Source of the DNA: Acidobacteriota bacterium
GTDB lineage: Bacteria > Acidobacteriota > Vicinamibacteria > Vicinamibacterales > Vicinamibacteraceae
NCBI GenBank assembly: GCA_020845575.1
Contig: JADLFL010000067.1
Span: 45,527 to 109,526, forward strand
Direction: 5' to 3'
Length of the DNA stretch: 64,000 nucleotides
Positions 43,720 to 52,253 of the stretch are shown here, piece after piece. Each line of letters opens with the position of its first letter. The first letter of the stretch is position 1. Both the position numbers and the translations under genes were made by a program. The notes beneath the pieces are model-generated. The model saw only the letters and a list, made by a program, of their open reading frames with translations, did no database searches and had not been told where the DNA came from.

Positions 43720-44376
43720 TCACATCAACGTGTCGCTCAATCGCGGCACGTCATCGATCACTCGCACGCGCTCCGCAGCCGTCGACAACGTGCGCTTCAC
43801 GGCATCCGGCAGATCGGCCAGATCGCCATCGCCGAAGTACGACAACGCCTTGAGGCTGACAAGCGGCGCGAAGTCGGGATAGAGCGCCGTCGCGGCGCCG
43901 AGCGCGAGCGGCAGCGTGATGCCGTGCGCCAGCAGCGTCGCCAGATCGAGGTAGTCCTTGCGCTCCGCCCGAACCTGCACGACCCGGACCTTCTGCGCGG
44001 CCAGATCCAGCAACGAGGCCACGCGCACATCCGTATCGGACGACACCGACGGCTCACCGACGCGACCGAGCACCAACCCGCCGAACCACGACACCTTCAC
44101 CGGCCCACCGCGGTCCACGAGAAACGTCGCTGTCGATGGCGCGGCCTGTATCAACTCGGCACCAGCCAGAAAATGGCACGTCGCCTGCAGCGTATGCGCA
44201 TCGACCGGCGCGTTGGTGAAGAAGTCGAAGTCTTCAGACTGACGGCTGGCGGTACGCAGTGCCAGCGCCGTCCCGCCATACAGGACGAACGAGGCCGGAA
44301 GCGATGCGCGGAATTCGTCCCAGAGCCGACGCTGCGCGGCGGGCAGGATCTCCACGTGTGGGGTGAACGTGGTCAT
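43720..44376 (-). CDS. AbiEii-family nucleotidyltransferase (toxin-like)
   Basis: A 218-residue protein of the nucleotidyl transferase AbiEii/AbiGii (DUF1814) type. The core motif FVLYGGTALALRTASRQSEDFDFF has the GGT and D-x-D nucleotidyltransferase residues; a later helical part with LLDLAAQKVRVVQVRAERKDYLDLATLL matches the conserved KxxxRxxxRDYxDL region. AbiEii proteins are toxins of type IV or related toxin-antitoxin pairs that block tRNA charging or phage growth. The gene starts inside the stop of a small partner gene (ATGA), the usual order antitoxin then toxin. Confidence 0.8.
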   Translation of the reverse strand: MTTFTPHVEILPAAQRRLWDEFRASLPASFVLYGGTALALRTASRQSEDFDFFTNAPVDAHTLQATCHFLAGAELIQAAPSTATFLVDRGGPVKVSWFGGLVLGRVGEPSVSSDTDVRVASLLDLAAQKVRVVQVRAERKDYLDLATLLAHGITLPLALGAATALYPDFAPLVSLKALSYFGDGDLADLPDAVKRTLSTAAERVRVIDDVPRLSDTLM

Positions 44377-44648
44377 TCGAAACGCCGCACGGGGAGCGGG
44401 CCGGCATCGCCGAGGCCGAGGCGATGGTGCCAGTAGTGCCAGGAGCGGACGTCGAAGATGCCGGGCGACGCCTGGAGAACGGCCGTCCGGAGGCGCGCAA
44501 TCCCGTAGATGGCCTCAACAGCGTTCACGTCGTCGAGCGTCCCGAGCGTCATGACGCGCGCCAGGAAGTCGTCGAGGCGCTCCACCGCCCGTTCGGGCGT
44601 GTCCCACCAGACGACCCTCGATGCCATGCGCCGCACGTCGGCTCTCAC
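44373..44648 (-). CDS. Small partner of AbiEii-like protein, possible antitoxin
   Basis: A 91-residue protein of no named family. It begins MRADVRRMASRVVWWDTPERAVERLDDFL and is helical with many tryptophans and arginines (RSWHYWHHRLGL). The GTG at 44648 was chosen because TACCCT ends six bases upstream; ATG at 44627 would drop seven residues. Coupling to the nucleotidyltransferase gene suggests an antitoxin or cofactor role, but it lacks the winged-helix AbiEi fold. Confidence 0.6.
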   Translation of the reverse strand: MRADVRRMASRVVWWDTPERAVERLDDFLARVMTLGTLDDVNAVEAIYGIARLRTAVLQASPGIFDVRSWHYWHHRLGLGDAGPLPVRRFE

Positions 44649-44693
44649 GCAGGCAGGGTAGCTGAAAAGCCACGAAGCGGTTGAAGATACCCC

Positions 44694-45851
44694 GTGCGCA
44701 TCCTGCTCGGCCTGCTGCTCCTCGGCGCCGTCCTGCTCGCTTCGTGGTTCGGCCTCTCGCAGAGCCGGTACGGGCGCGCGATCGGTCTGCTCGTGCGCAT
44801 CGGCAAGCTCCAGGGCGTTGTCGCGCGGCACGTGGCCGGGTGGCAGCAGACGTCGGTCGAGCGGCAGATGCTGGCGTACACGGGACGCCACGGCGCCCGG
44901 GAGGCGCGGCTGTACCTGCCGCAGCGCGTGCGCACGCGGCCGCTCCTGCTGACAAGCGGCGTCCACGGGCTCGGCATCGACGAACCTCGGCTCGTCGAGT
45001 TCGCCGACGCACTCGCGCAATCGGGCACGCCCGTCATCACGCCGACGCTGCCGGATCTGAAGGAATACCTGATCACGCCGCGTCTCACCGACGACATCGA
45101 GGACGCGGCACTCGCCGTGCTCGCGTCGCCCGACGTGCCGCAAGCGCCGGACGGGCACGTCGGCCTGCTGGGCATCTCCTTCTCGGGCGGACTCTCGATC
45201 GTCGCCGCCGGACGCCCCGCCCTCCGCGATCGCGTGGCGTTCGTGTTCTCGATGGGCGGTCACGCCAGCCTGCCCGACGTGATGCGCTATCTGTGTACGG
45301 GCATCACGCCGGACGGCGTCCCCTATCCGCCACACGACTACGGCGGCGTGATCCTGCTCACCAACCTCGCCGGCGATCTCGTGCCGGAGGCGCAGGTGGC
45401 GCCGCTGCGCGCCGCCGTCCACCAGTTCCTGCACGCGTCGCACGTGGACATGTTCGACAAGGCGCAGGCACAAGTGGAGTTCGACCGGGCACGCGCGATG
45501 GAACAGACGCTGCCCGACAACGCCCGCTCGTTCATGTACCTCGTGAACACGCGCCACGCGGGCGAACTGGGTAAGCGCATACTCCCCTACATCGATCGAT
45601 GGGGGCAGGAGGCCGCTCTCTCGCCCGTCAAGTCACCCGCGCCAACGGCCCCCGTCTTCGTCATGCACGCCCACGGCGACAACGTCGTGCCCGAGAGCGA
45701 GGCCCCCGCACTTGGCCGCTACCTGCGCGCGCAGGGCACCCCCACGCGCGTGTACGTCTCGACGATGATCGATCACGCCGAAGTCAAGCGCACTCCATCC
45801 CCCGGCGAACTGATCGCGCTCGTGCGACTGTGGGCCGAACTGCCCTGGTGA
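44694..45851 (+). CDS. Membrane-anchored alpha/beta hydrolase
   Basis: A 385-residue protein with an N-terminal membrane helix (about 2-20) followed by an alpha/beta hydrolase fold. The nucleophile elbow is LGISFSGG (serine between GIS and FSGG), an acid candidate lies in HAHGDNVVP, and a histidine in STMIDHAEVKR. Product and substrate are unknown; esterase or lipase is likely. The start GTG at 44694 is close to the divergent toxin pair. It converges with rluB. Confidence 0.75.
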   Translation: MRILLGLLLLGAVLLASWFGLSQSRYGRAIGLLVRIGKLQGVVARHVAGWQQTSVERQMLAYTGRHGAREARLYLPQRVRTRPLLLTSGVHGLGIDEPRLVEFADALAQSGTPVITPTLPDLKEYLITPRLTDDIEDAALAVLASPDVPQAPDGHVGLLGISFSGGLSIVAAGRPALRDRVAFVFSMGGHASLPDVMRYLCTGITPDGVPYPPHDYGGVILLTNLAGDLVPEAQVAPLRAAVHQFLHASHVDMFDKAQAQVEFDRARAMEQTLPDNARSFMYLVNTRHAGELGKRILPYIDRWGQEAALSPVKSPAPTAPVFVMHAHGDNVVPESEAPALGRYLRAQGTPTRVYVSTMIDHAEVKRTPSPGELIALVRLWAELPW

Positions 45852-45853
45852 TC

Positions 45854-45888
45854 GGGCAATGACGAATGCCCAATGACGAATGCAGAAT
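45854..45888 (+). repeat. Heptamer repeat, five units ending in -AAT
   Basis: GGGCAAT, GACGAAT, GCCCAAT, GACGAAT, GCAGAAT run from the hydrolase stop to the rluB stop. On the minus strand these read as ATTCGTC-type units, the same family as 436-470 and 12991-13018. Confidence 0.8.
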
Positions 45889-46805
45889 TACTTCTGTCGC
45901 GCTTTCGTCCGTCCTGCGCGTGACGCTTCCCTGAGCGTGATCTTCTTTGTCGTGCGTGGCTTGCCGCCGCGGGTGCGGGGGATGCCGGATGGGGTCTTCG
46001 CGTGGCCGAACTGGACACCGGGTTGCGGGGCGGTGCTGGTGCGCGTGCGGGCCGGAGCGGGGCCGGGGGCGAGTCCGGCATCGGCACGGAGTTGCTGTAC
46101 TTCGGCTGGACGCAGTTCGCGATACATCCCGGGCTTCATGCGGCGGTCGGTGAGCGTACCGATGCCCGTGCGCGCGAGGGTGATCACGGGCAGGCCGACG
46201 GCCTGGCACATGCGGCGCACCTGACGGTTACGCCCCTCGTGGATGACGATCTGGAGCAGCGACTGCTCGCCTGACTTCTTGGTGAAGCTCTCGATCACAT
46301 GCACCTTGGCCGGTGCCGTGCGGCGGCCGTCGAGCGGCACGCCCGTCTCGAGCCTGGTCAGGACTTCGCGCGACGGCACGCCGAACACCCGGACTTCGTA
46401 CACGCGCGGCACCTCATGGCGCGGGTGCGTGAGGCGATCGGCCAACTCACCGTCGTTGGTGAGCAGGATGAGTCCTTCGGAGTCGAAGTCCAGGCGCCCG
46501 ACCGGGTACAGTCCCTGCCCCGCATCACCGAGCAGCGTCAACACCGTCGGACGACGCTGCGGGTCCGAGCGGGTCGTCACGTAGTTGACCGGCTTGTAGA
46601 GCAGGAGATACCGCTTCGCCACCGCCGTGTGCAGGCGACGGCCATCCACGTCGATACGGTCGGCATCCGGGTCGGCTTTGGCGCCGAGTTCGCTCACGAC
46701 CTGTCCGTTCACGCGCACGCGGCCTTCGGCGATGAGCGTCTCGGCGACACGCCGCGACGCGACGCCGGAGGCCGACAGGATCTTCTGGAGTCGCTGGGCT
46801 GTCAT
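45888..46805 (-). CDS. rluB: 23S rRNA pseudouridine synthase, RluB type
   Basis: A 305-residue enzyme with an N-terminal S4 domain (RLQKILSASGVASRRVAETLIAEGRVRVNG) and the RsuA/RluB catalytic domain. The catalytic aspartate is in GRLDFDSEGLILLTNDG; KPVNYVTT and EGRNRQVRRMC are also canonical. A basic tail rich in arginine and proline follows from about 240. RluB modifies U2605 of 23S rRNA. It closes the M50-trpS-scpA-scpB-rluB operon, an order seen in many bacteria. Confidence 0.92.
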   Translation of the reverse strand: MTAQRLQKILSASGVASRRVAETLIAEGRVRVNGQVVSELGAKADPDADRIDVDGRRLHTAVAKRYLLLYKPVNYVTTRSDPQRRPTVLTLLGDAGQGLYPVGRLDFDSEGLILLTNDGELADRLTHPRHEVPRVYEVRVFGVPSREVLTRLETGVPLDGRRTAPAKVHVIESFTKKSGEQSLLQIVIHEGRNRQVRRMCQAVGLPVITLARTGIGTLTDRRMKPGMYRELRPAEVQQLRADAGLAPGPAPARTRTSTAPQPGVQFGHAKTPSGIPRTRGGKPRTTKKITLREASRAGRTKARQK

Positions 46806-46822
46806 GGCGTGCGGCGCTCCGC

Positions 46823-47695
46823 TCAGCGGTCCTCGTCCGGCGGCGCGTCGACGGCCTCGTCGGCATCGATGGCGACGCTGTCGTCCGCGACGTCGGCGGC
46901 AGGCATGGCGGCTGCCTGCAGTTCCGACTCTTCGAACAGCAGCGGCTCGACGGGCGGCGCATCGTCGAACGGCAGCGATACGCTCTCGTCCTCGTCGACG
47001 GGCGACGGCAGGTCGAAGCCGAGCGCCTCCGACATGTCCTCGACCTTGGGCAGGTCCGACAGATCGCGCAGGCCGAACTTGTCGAGGAACTCACGCGTGG
47101 TGCCGTACATGAACGGCCGCCCGACCACCTGCTTGCGCCCCACGATCTTCACGAGCTTGCGATCGAGCAGCGTGTTGAGCACGCCGGTGGTGGCGCTCAC
47201 GCCGCGGATCTCGGCGATCTCACCTGACGTGACCGGCTGTTTGTACGCGATCACGGCCAGCGTCTCGAGCGCCTGCACCGACAGCTTCGACGTGGTGCGC
47301 TCCTTGAACAGCCGGCGCACCCATTCGTACAACTCGGGACGCGTGACGATCTGGTAGCCGCCGGCCACCTCCACCAGTTGCAGCCCGTCGGATCTGCCGT
47401 ACGACTCGCGGACCTCGGCGAGCGCGGCTTGGATGTCCTCGCGCGGCTGATCGTCGAGCAGGCGGCCCATCGCCTTGAGCGTGAGCGGCTCCGGCGACGC
47501 GAAGATCAATGCCTCGACCACGGGCTTGAGCGGATGCGGCGCGCGCGGCGCGTTGGCCACCTCGTCGGGGTCGAACAGCTCCGGGTCCTGGAGGTCGCCG
47601 ACGATCGGCTCGAACGGCCCTGCCTCCTCGGCGGGGGGCTCGATCTCGATCACGGCGTCTTCGACGTTCACGTCAGGGGTCTGCTCGTCGCTCAT
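46823..47695 (-). CDS. scpB: Segregation and condensation protein B
   Basis: A 290-residue winged-helix protein that joins ScpA and SMC in chromosome condensation. The core at about 50-205 has VVEALIFASPEPLTLKAMGRLL, LETLAVIAYKQPVTSGEIAEIRGVSATTGVLNTLLDRKLVKIVGRK and GRPFMYGTTREFLDKFGLRDL. Long acidic tails before and after the core are extra. The start overlaps the scpA stop. Confidence 0.95.
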   Translation of the reverse strand: MSDEQTPDVNVEDAVIEIEPPAEEAGPFEPIVGDLQDPELFDPDEVANAPRAPHPLKPVVEALIFASPEPLTLKAMGRLLDDQPREDIQAALAEVRESYGRSDGLQLVEVAGGYQIVTRPELYEWVRRLFKERTTSKLSVQALETLAVIAYKQPVTSGEIAEIRGVSATTGVLNTLLDRKLVKIVGRKQVVGRPFMYGTTREFLDKFGLRDLSDLPKVEDMSEALGFDLPSPVDEDESVSLPFDDAPPVEPLLFEESELQAAAMPAADVADDSVAIDADEAVDAPPDEDR

Positions 47696-48573
47696 GACTG
47701 CGATCCGGGCGTGCCTTGCGGCGGCGCGGCAGGCTCATGGTGCTCGATCGGGCGGGGGGCATCGGCGGGCCTGTCACGGCGATACACGCGGATGGGTCCG
47801 CCGGAGCCGCTCTGGAACACGCGGAGCACCTTGAGACGAATCATCTCCAGAATGGCCAGGAAGGTCACGATCAGGTCGCCGCGCCCCGCCACATCGTCGA
47901 ACAGTTCCTCGAAGCCCAGAGCCTCGACGCCGGCCAGGCGCACCATCAACTGCTCGATGCGCACCTCGAGCGGCATCTGCTCCATCGGCAGGTACACCGC
48001 CGGGCGCTGCCTGGCCCGCTCGACCACGGCCTTGAAGGCCGTCATGAGGCTGAACAGGTCGACTTCGAGCTCCGGTTCCTTGTCGAGACCTTCGCCCGCG
48101 AGCAGGGCGATACGCTCGTCTGGGCGGGCCCACTGCGCGCTGCGCACGGTCTCCTTGTCGTGGAGCAGTTCGGCCGCCGCCTTGAACTTCTGGTGCTCGA
48201 CGAGCCGACGCACCAACGCGTCGCGCGGATCCTCTTCGGGCTCCTCCTGCTCGGGCGCCGGGCGCGGCAGCAGGCTGCGCGATTTGATGTGGATCAGCGT
48301 GGCCGCCATCACGAGGAAGTCGCCCGCGACGTCGAGCTGCAACTCCTCCATCAGCCCGATGTAGTCGAGGTACTGACGCGTGATGAGCGCAATCGGGATG
48401 TCGTAGATGTCGAGCTCGTGCTTCCTGATCAGGTGCAGCAGGAGATCGAGCGGGCCCTCGAACACTTCGAGCTTGACCGGAAAACGTTCGAGCCCGGAGT
48501 CCATGCCTTCGACTCCGTGCGGGCCTGCGGCTCGAACGTCGCTCACGGCAGGCTGTGGGTTGGAGGCGGACAT
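47692..48573 (-). CDS. scpA: Segregation and condensation protein A
   Basis: A 293-residue kleisin. Conserved motifs are FEGPLDLLLHLIRKHELDIYDIPIALITRQYLDYI, DFLVMAATLIHIKSRSLLP and, near the end, VTFLAILEMIRLKVLRVFQ. It bridges two SMC heads and binds ScpB, whose gene follows with a four-base overlap. The ATG shares one base with the trpS stop. An SMC gene is not in the window. Confidence 0.95.
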   Translation of the reverse strand: MSASNPQPAVSDVRAAGPHGVEGMDSGLERFPVKLEVFEGPLDLLLHLIRKHELDIYDIPIALITRQYLDYIGLMEELQLDVAGDFLVMAATLIHIKSRSLLPRPAPEQEEPEEDPRDALVRRLVEHQKFKAAAELLHDKETVRSAQWARPDERIALLAGEGLDKEPELEVDLFSLMTAFKAVVERARQRPAVYLPMEQMPLEVRIEQLMVRLAGVEALGFEELFDDVAGRGDLIVTFLAILEMIRLKVLRVFQSGSGGPIRVYRRDRPADAPRPIEHHEPAAPPQGTPGSQS

Positions 48574-49562
48574 CAGTAGGCCAGATGCAGCGTGTCGCGC
48601 ACGCGGCGCATGGTCTCGACGGCCACGGCGCGCGCCTTGCGCGAGCCTTCGTGGATGATCTCGCGCACGCGTTCTGGGTTGGCGGCGAGATCCGCGCGCC
48701 GTTCGCGCAGGGGATCCATCGCGGCGTTGAGCGCCCGCGCGAGCTTCTTCTTCACTTCGACGTCGCCGACGCGGCCTTCGCGATAGCGGGTCTTCAGGTC
48801 CTCCACCTCGTCGCGATCCGGGTTGAATGCGTCGTGGTAGATGAACACGGGGTTGCCTTCGACGGTGCCCGGAATGTCGGCGCGCACGCGCTTGGGGTCC
48901 GTGTACATCTGCCGCACCTTGGCCTCGACGTCGGCCGCGCTATCCGACAGATCGATCGTGTTCTGGTAGCTCTTGCTCATCTTCCGGTTGTCGAGACCGG
49001 GCAGACGCGGGAAGTTGGTGAGCAGGGCCTGCGGCTCCACGAAGATCGGGCCGTGCATATGGTGCACGCGTCGCACCACCTCTCGCGACAGTTCGAGGTG
49101 CGGCACCTGGTCCTCGCCCACCGGCACGTAGTGCGCGTCGTAGATGATGACGTCGGCCGTCTGCAGCAGCGGATACCCGAGAAATCCGTACGTCGACAGA
49201 TCCTTCTCGGTGAGCTGATCCTGCTGCTCCTTGTACGTGGGCACGCGCTCCAGCCACGGAATCGGGATCATCATCGACAGCAGCAGGTGCAGTTCCGCGT
49301 GCTCGGGCACGAGCGACTGCACGAAGATCGTCGATCGCTCCGGATCGACGCCCGCCGCAATCCAGTCCGTGACGTTGTCGATCACATAGCCGGGCAGCTT
49401 GCTCGTATCGGCGTAGTCGGTGGTCAGCGCGTGCCAGTCGGCCGCGAAATAGAAGCAGTCGTACTGCTCCTGCAGGCTGGTCCAGTTCCGCAGGGCGCCC
49501 ACGAGGTGCCCCAGATGCAACTTGCCGGTCGGGCGCATGCCCGACACCACACGCTTGGTCAC
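48573..49562 (-). CDS. trpS: Tryptophan--tRNA ligase
   Basis: A 329-residue class I synthetase. HLGH occurs in RPTGKLHLGHLVGALRNW, KMSKS in GLDNRKMSKSYQNTI, and PIPWLERVPTYKEQ and LGYPLLQTADVIIYDAHYVPVGEDQ are canonical. The start is GTG at 49562, overlapping the stop of the M50 protease by four bases. The stop overlaps scpA. Confidence 0.96.
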   Translation of the reverse strand: MTKRVVSGMRPTGKLHLGHLVGALRNWTSLQEQYDCFYFAADWHALTTDYADTSKLPGYVIDNVTDWIAAGVDPERSTIFVQSLVPEHAELHLLLSMMIPIPWLERVPTYKEQQDQLTEKDLSTYGFLGYPLLQTADVIIYDAHYVPVGEDQVPHLELSREVVRRVHHMHGPIFVEPQALLTNFPRLPGLDNRKMSKSYQNTIDLSDSAADVEAKVRQMYTDPKRVRADIPGTVEGNPVFIYHDAFNPDRDEVEDLKTRYREGRVGDVEVKKKLARALNAAMDPLRERRADLAANPERVREIIHEGSRKARAVAVETMRRVRDTLHLAY

Positions 49563-50191
49563 GACAGCAATCCGACGAGGAAACGAGTCGGCGGGACGAT
49601 CAGGGCACTCAGCGTGCCCGTGAGGATCAGCCCGTAGAGGATGAAGATGCCGAACGGCCGAATCCGATCCCATTGATGCGCCAGCCTTGCCGGCAACATC
49701 GCCGCGACGACGTTGCTGCCGTCGAGGGGAGGGACGGGGATCATGTTGAACACGGCCAGCAGGATGTTGATCCGGAAGAACGCGTAGAAGAACTGCCCCA
49801 GCGGCTCCACCACCGCCAGCGTGCCCGCCGTGAGCGGCAGGAACGGCAGCGCGCGCAGCGCCAGACTCGCGATCACCGCCAGCAGCAGGTTGCTCGCCGG
49901 CCCAGCCAGCGCGATCCACATGAAGTCGCGCCTGAAGTGGCGCAGGTGCCGGCCATCGACGGGCACGGGCTTCGCCCAGCCGATGATCGGCGCGTTCATG
50001 GTGAACGCCACCAGCGGCAGCAGGACCGTCCCGACGGGGTCGATGTGGACGAGCGGGTTCAGCGAGAGCCGGCCGAGGAGGCGCGCGGTGGGATCGCCCA
50101 GGCGCGACGCGGCCCATGCGTGCGCGGCTTCGTGCACGGTGAGGGCCAGGAGCAGCCCGATGAACGTCAGGACAATGGTTCCGATTTCCAC
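49559..50191 (-). CDS. Site-2 protease family (M50) membrane metalloprotease
   Basis: A 210-residue integral membrane protease with about five helices. The zinc site is HEAAH (about 20-24) with the third ligand in NMIPVPPLDGSNV; the reading PLNPLVHIDPVGT is also characteristic. Its relatives cleave membrane-bound regulators. It starts with GTG and is the first gene of the trpS-scpAB-rluB operon, the usual place for this Rv1000-like or YwhC-like type. Confidence 0.9.
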   Translation of the reverse strand: MEIGTIVLTFIGLLLALTVHEAAHAWAASRLGDPTARLLGRLSLNPLVHIDPVGTVLLPLVAFTMNAPIIGWAKPVPVDGRHLRHFRRDFMWIALAGPASNLLLAVIASLALRALPFLPLTAGTLAVVEPLGQFFYAFFRINILLAVFNMIPVPPLDGSNVVAAMLPARLAHQWDRIRPFGIFILYGLILTGTLSALIVPPTRFLVGLLS

Positions 50192-50234
50192 GACGGCAAA
50201 GACCCCATAGGGTACCAGCAGCGAGCAGGACGCG

Positions 50235-52193
50235 TCAGGTGCCGCTGGCGAAATGGCGGAGGATGGCGTCGGCCACCCGCGCGCCGACCACCGTGGTGAG
50301 TTCCTCCCGGCTGGCGCGTCGCACGCCGGCCAGACTGCCGAACGCCGTCAGCAGCTGCTTGCGCCGGCGCGGGCCGACCTGGGCGATGTCGTCGAGTTCG
50401 GACCGGAGATCCCTGTTGGTCCGCGCGGCGCGATGGAACGTGACGGCGAAGCGGTGCGCCTCGTCGCGGATGCGCTGGAGCAGGCGGAGCGCGGGCGTCC
50501 CGTCACCGAAGGCGATGGGGTCCTCGCTGTCGCGCGTGAAGACGAGTTCCTCCTGCTTGGCCAACCCCACGGCCACGAGGTGGTCGAGTCCAAGCCCCTC
50601 GAGCGCCTCGTACGCCGCGTTGAGCTGCCCTTTCCCACCGTCGATCACAATCAGGTCCGGCCACGGCCCATCGTCCTCGGCCACTTTCCTGTACCGCCGC
50701 GACACCACCTGGTGCATGGCCGCGAAATCGTCAAGAAACCGGCAATCGGCAACCGGCAACCGGCAACCGGCCTCCAGGGACGCATTCTCGGCATTTCCGG
50801 CATTGCTTTCCGGTTGCCCGTTGCCGGTTGTCGGTTCCTTGCCGGTTGCCGGAGGCTGTCCGCTATCCGGTTGCCGGTTGCCCGTTGCCGGTTGCCGAAT
50901 TCTGAACTTCCGATACTCCGACCGCTTCATGCGGCCGTCCTGGCAGACGACCATGGACGCGACGGTCTCCGCGCCCTGCAGGGTTGAGATGTCGAAGCAG
51001 TCGATGCGGCGCGGCAGCGCGGGCAGGCCGAGCGCGGCCTGCACCGTTTCGAGCGCTTCGTAGTGCGCGGCGCCGTCGGCGTTGAAACGCGCGTCGTAGG
51101 ACAGCGACGCGTTCCGTTCGGCGAGGTCGAGGAGCGCACGTTTGTCGCCACGCTGCGGCACGCTCAGCGTGACCTGGCGTCCGGCGCGAGCCGACAGCCA
51201 CTCCGCGAGCAGGTCCATGTCGGGCAGCGTCCGCGGGACGATCACTTCCGGTGGCGGCGCATGGTCGGCGTAGAGGTGCGTCAGCGCGCGCTCCAGCAGG
51301 TCCTCCATCCGCGCGTCACGTGCCTGGTCCGCGTTCGTCACGAGCTCGACGCGATCGACGACGCGGCCGGAGCGGACCTGGAAGGCCTGAACGACGGCGC
51401 CACCTGGTCCGAGCTTCGCGCCGATGGCGTCGCGATCGCCCAGGCGCGGCGTGGCCATCTTCTGCTGGCGATCGCGCAGGGTTTCGAGCGTGCGAATCGT
51501 GTCGCGCAGCTGCGCGGCCTGCTCGTACCGCTCCTCGTCGGCCGCGGCGTACATCCGCGACTCGAGGTCCTCGATCAGCTCGTCGCTCCGGCCCTCGAGG
51601 AGGAGCCGCGCATCGCGCACCGCATGACCGTACTGCTCCGCCGTGCAGATCGACGCGACGCACGGCGCGAGGCACCGCTTGATGTCGTACTCGAGACACG
51701 GACGACCGCGCTGGCCCGTGATCACTTCGCGGCACGATCGGATCCCGAACAGTTTGTGCGACAGATTGCGCGTCTGCCACGCCAGCGACGCCGGCATGAA
51801 CGGGCCGGCGTAGTAGTCGCCATCGTTGGCCACCCGCCGCACCACCGACACGCGCGGGAACGCCTCGGACTCGCTCAGCCGGAGGTAGGGATACGTCTTG
51901 TCGTCGCGCAGCTTGATGTTGTACTTCGGCGACCGTTCCTTGATCAGGTTGTTCTCGAGCGCCAGCGCCTCGACCACCGAGTCGGTGACGATGACGTCGA
52001 GGCCGTGCGTTTCGTCGAGGAGGGCCTCGGTCTTCGGTGAGGTGCCGCGGGCACCGAGGTAGCTGCGCACCCGGTCGCGCAGCGCGCGGGCCTTGCCCAC
52101 GTAGATGGTGTCTCCCGCCTGGTTGCGGTAGAGATAGACGCCGGGCTGTTCGGGCAGACGCGCGATCTGGGCTTTGAGGTCTTCTATCGCCAT
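50235..52193 (-). CDS. uvrC: Excinuclease ABC subunit C, with internal repeat insertion
   Basis: A 652-residue nuclease that makes both cuts in nucleotide-excision repair. GIY-YIG domain at about 10-95 (PGVYLYRNQAGDTIYVGKA), cysteine-rich part (CLEYDIKRCLAPC), UVR motif near 200-235, RNase H-like second nuclease from about 395 (IDCFDISTLQGAETVASMVV) and helix-hairpin-helix motifs at the end. Between KRSEYRKFRI and DDFAAMHQVVSRRYRK the protein has about 53 extra residues (433-485) coded by a heptamer repeat element; elsewhere this link is about 10 residues. The frame is kept, so the protein may still work. The start ATG is at 52193. Confidence 0.95.
   Translation of the reverse strand: MAIEDLKAQIARLPEQPGVYLYRNQAGDTIYVGKARALRDRVRSYLGARGTSPKTEALLDETHGLDVIVTDSVVEALALENNLIKERSPKYNIKLRDDKTYPYLRLSESEAFPRVSVVRRVANDGDYYAGPFMPASLAWQTRNLSHKLFGIRSCREVITGQRGRPCLEYDIKRCLAPCVASICTAEQYGHAVRDARLLLEGRSDELIEDLESRMYAAADEERYEQAAQLRDTIRTLETLRDRQQKMATPRLGDRDAIGAKLGPGGAVVQAFQVRSGRVVDRVELVTNADQARDARMEDLLERALTHLYADHAPPPEVIVPRTLPDMDLLAEWLSARAGRQVTLSVPQRGDKRALLDLAERNASLSYDARFNADGAAHYEALETVQAALGLPALPRRIDCFDISTLQGAETVASMVVCQDGRMKRSEYRKFRIRQPATGNRQPDSGQPPATGKEPTTGNGQPESNAGNAENASLEAGCRLPVADCRFLDDFAAMHQVVSRRYRKVAEDDGPWPDLIVIDGGKGQLNAAYEALEGLGLDHLVAVGLAKQEELVFTRDSEDPIAFGDGTPALRLLQRIRDEAHRFAVTFHRAARTNRDLRSELDDIAQVGPRRRKQLLTAFGSLAGVRRASREELTTVVGARVADAILRHFASGT
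50741..50896 (+). repeat. Composite heptamer element inside uvrC
   Basis: On the plus strand four CGGCAAC-type units (50741-50768) lead into GCATTC/CGGCATT parts (50782-50806), then several GGTTGCC-type units in the opposite sense (50812-50850 and 50869-50896). The two orientations can pair as a hairpin. The order GCATTC-part then GGTTGCC-part matches the intergenic copies at 7688-7748 and 8266-8336. Confidence 0.9.
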
Positions 52194-52253
52194 GCGTCTT
52201 CCCTGTCGAGTTGCAGGAGGCGACCCGGACCCTCCATTATAAGCGGCGGGCAC

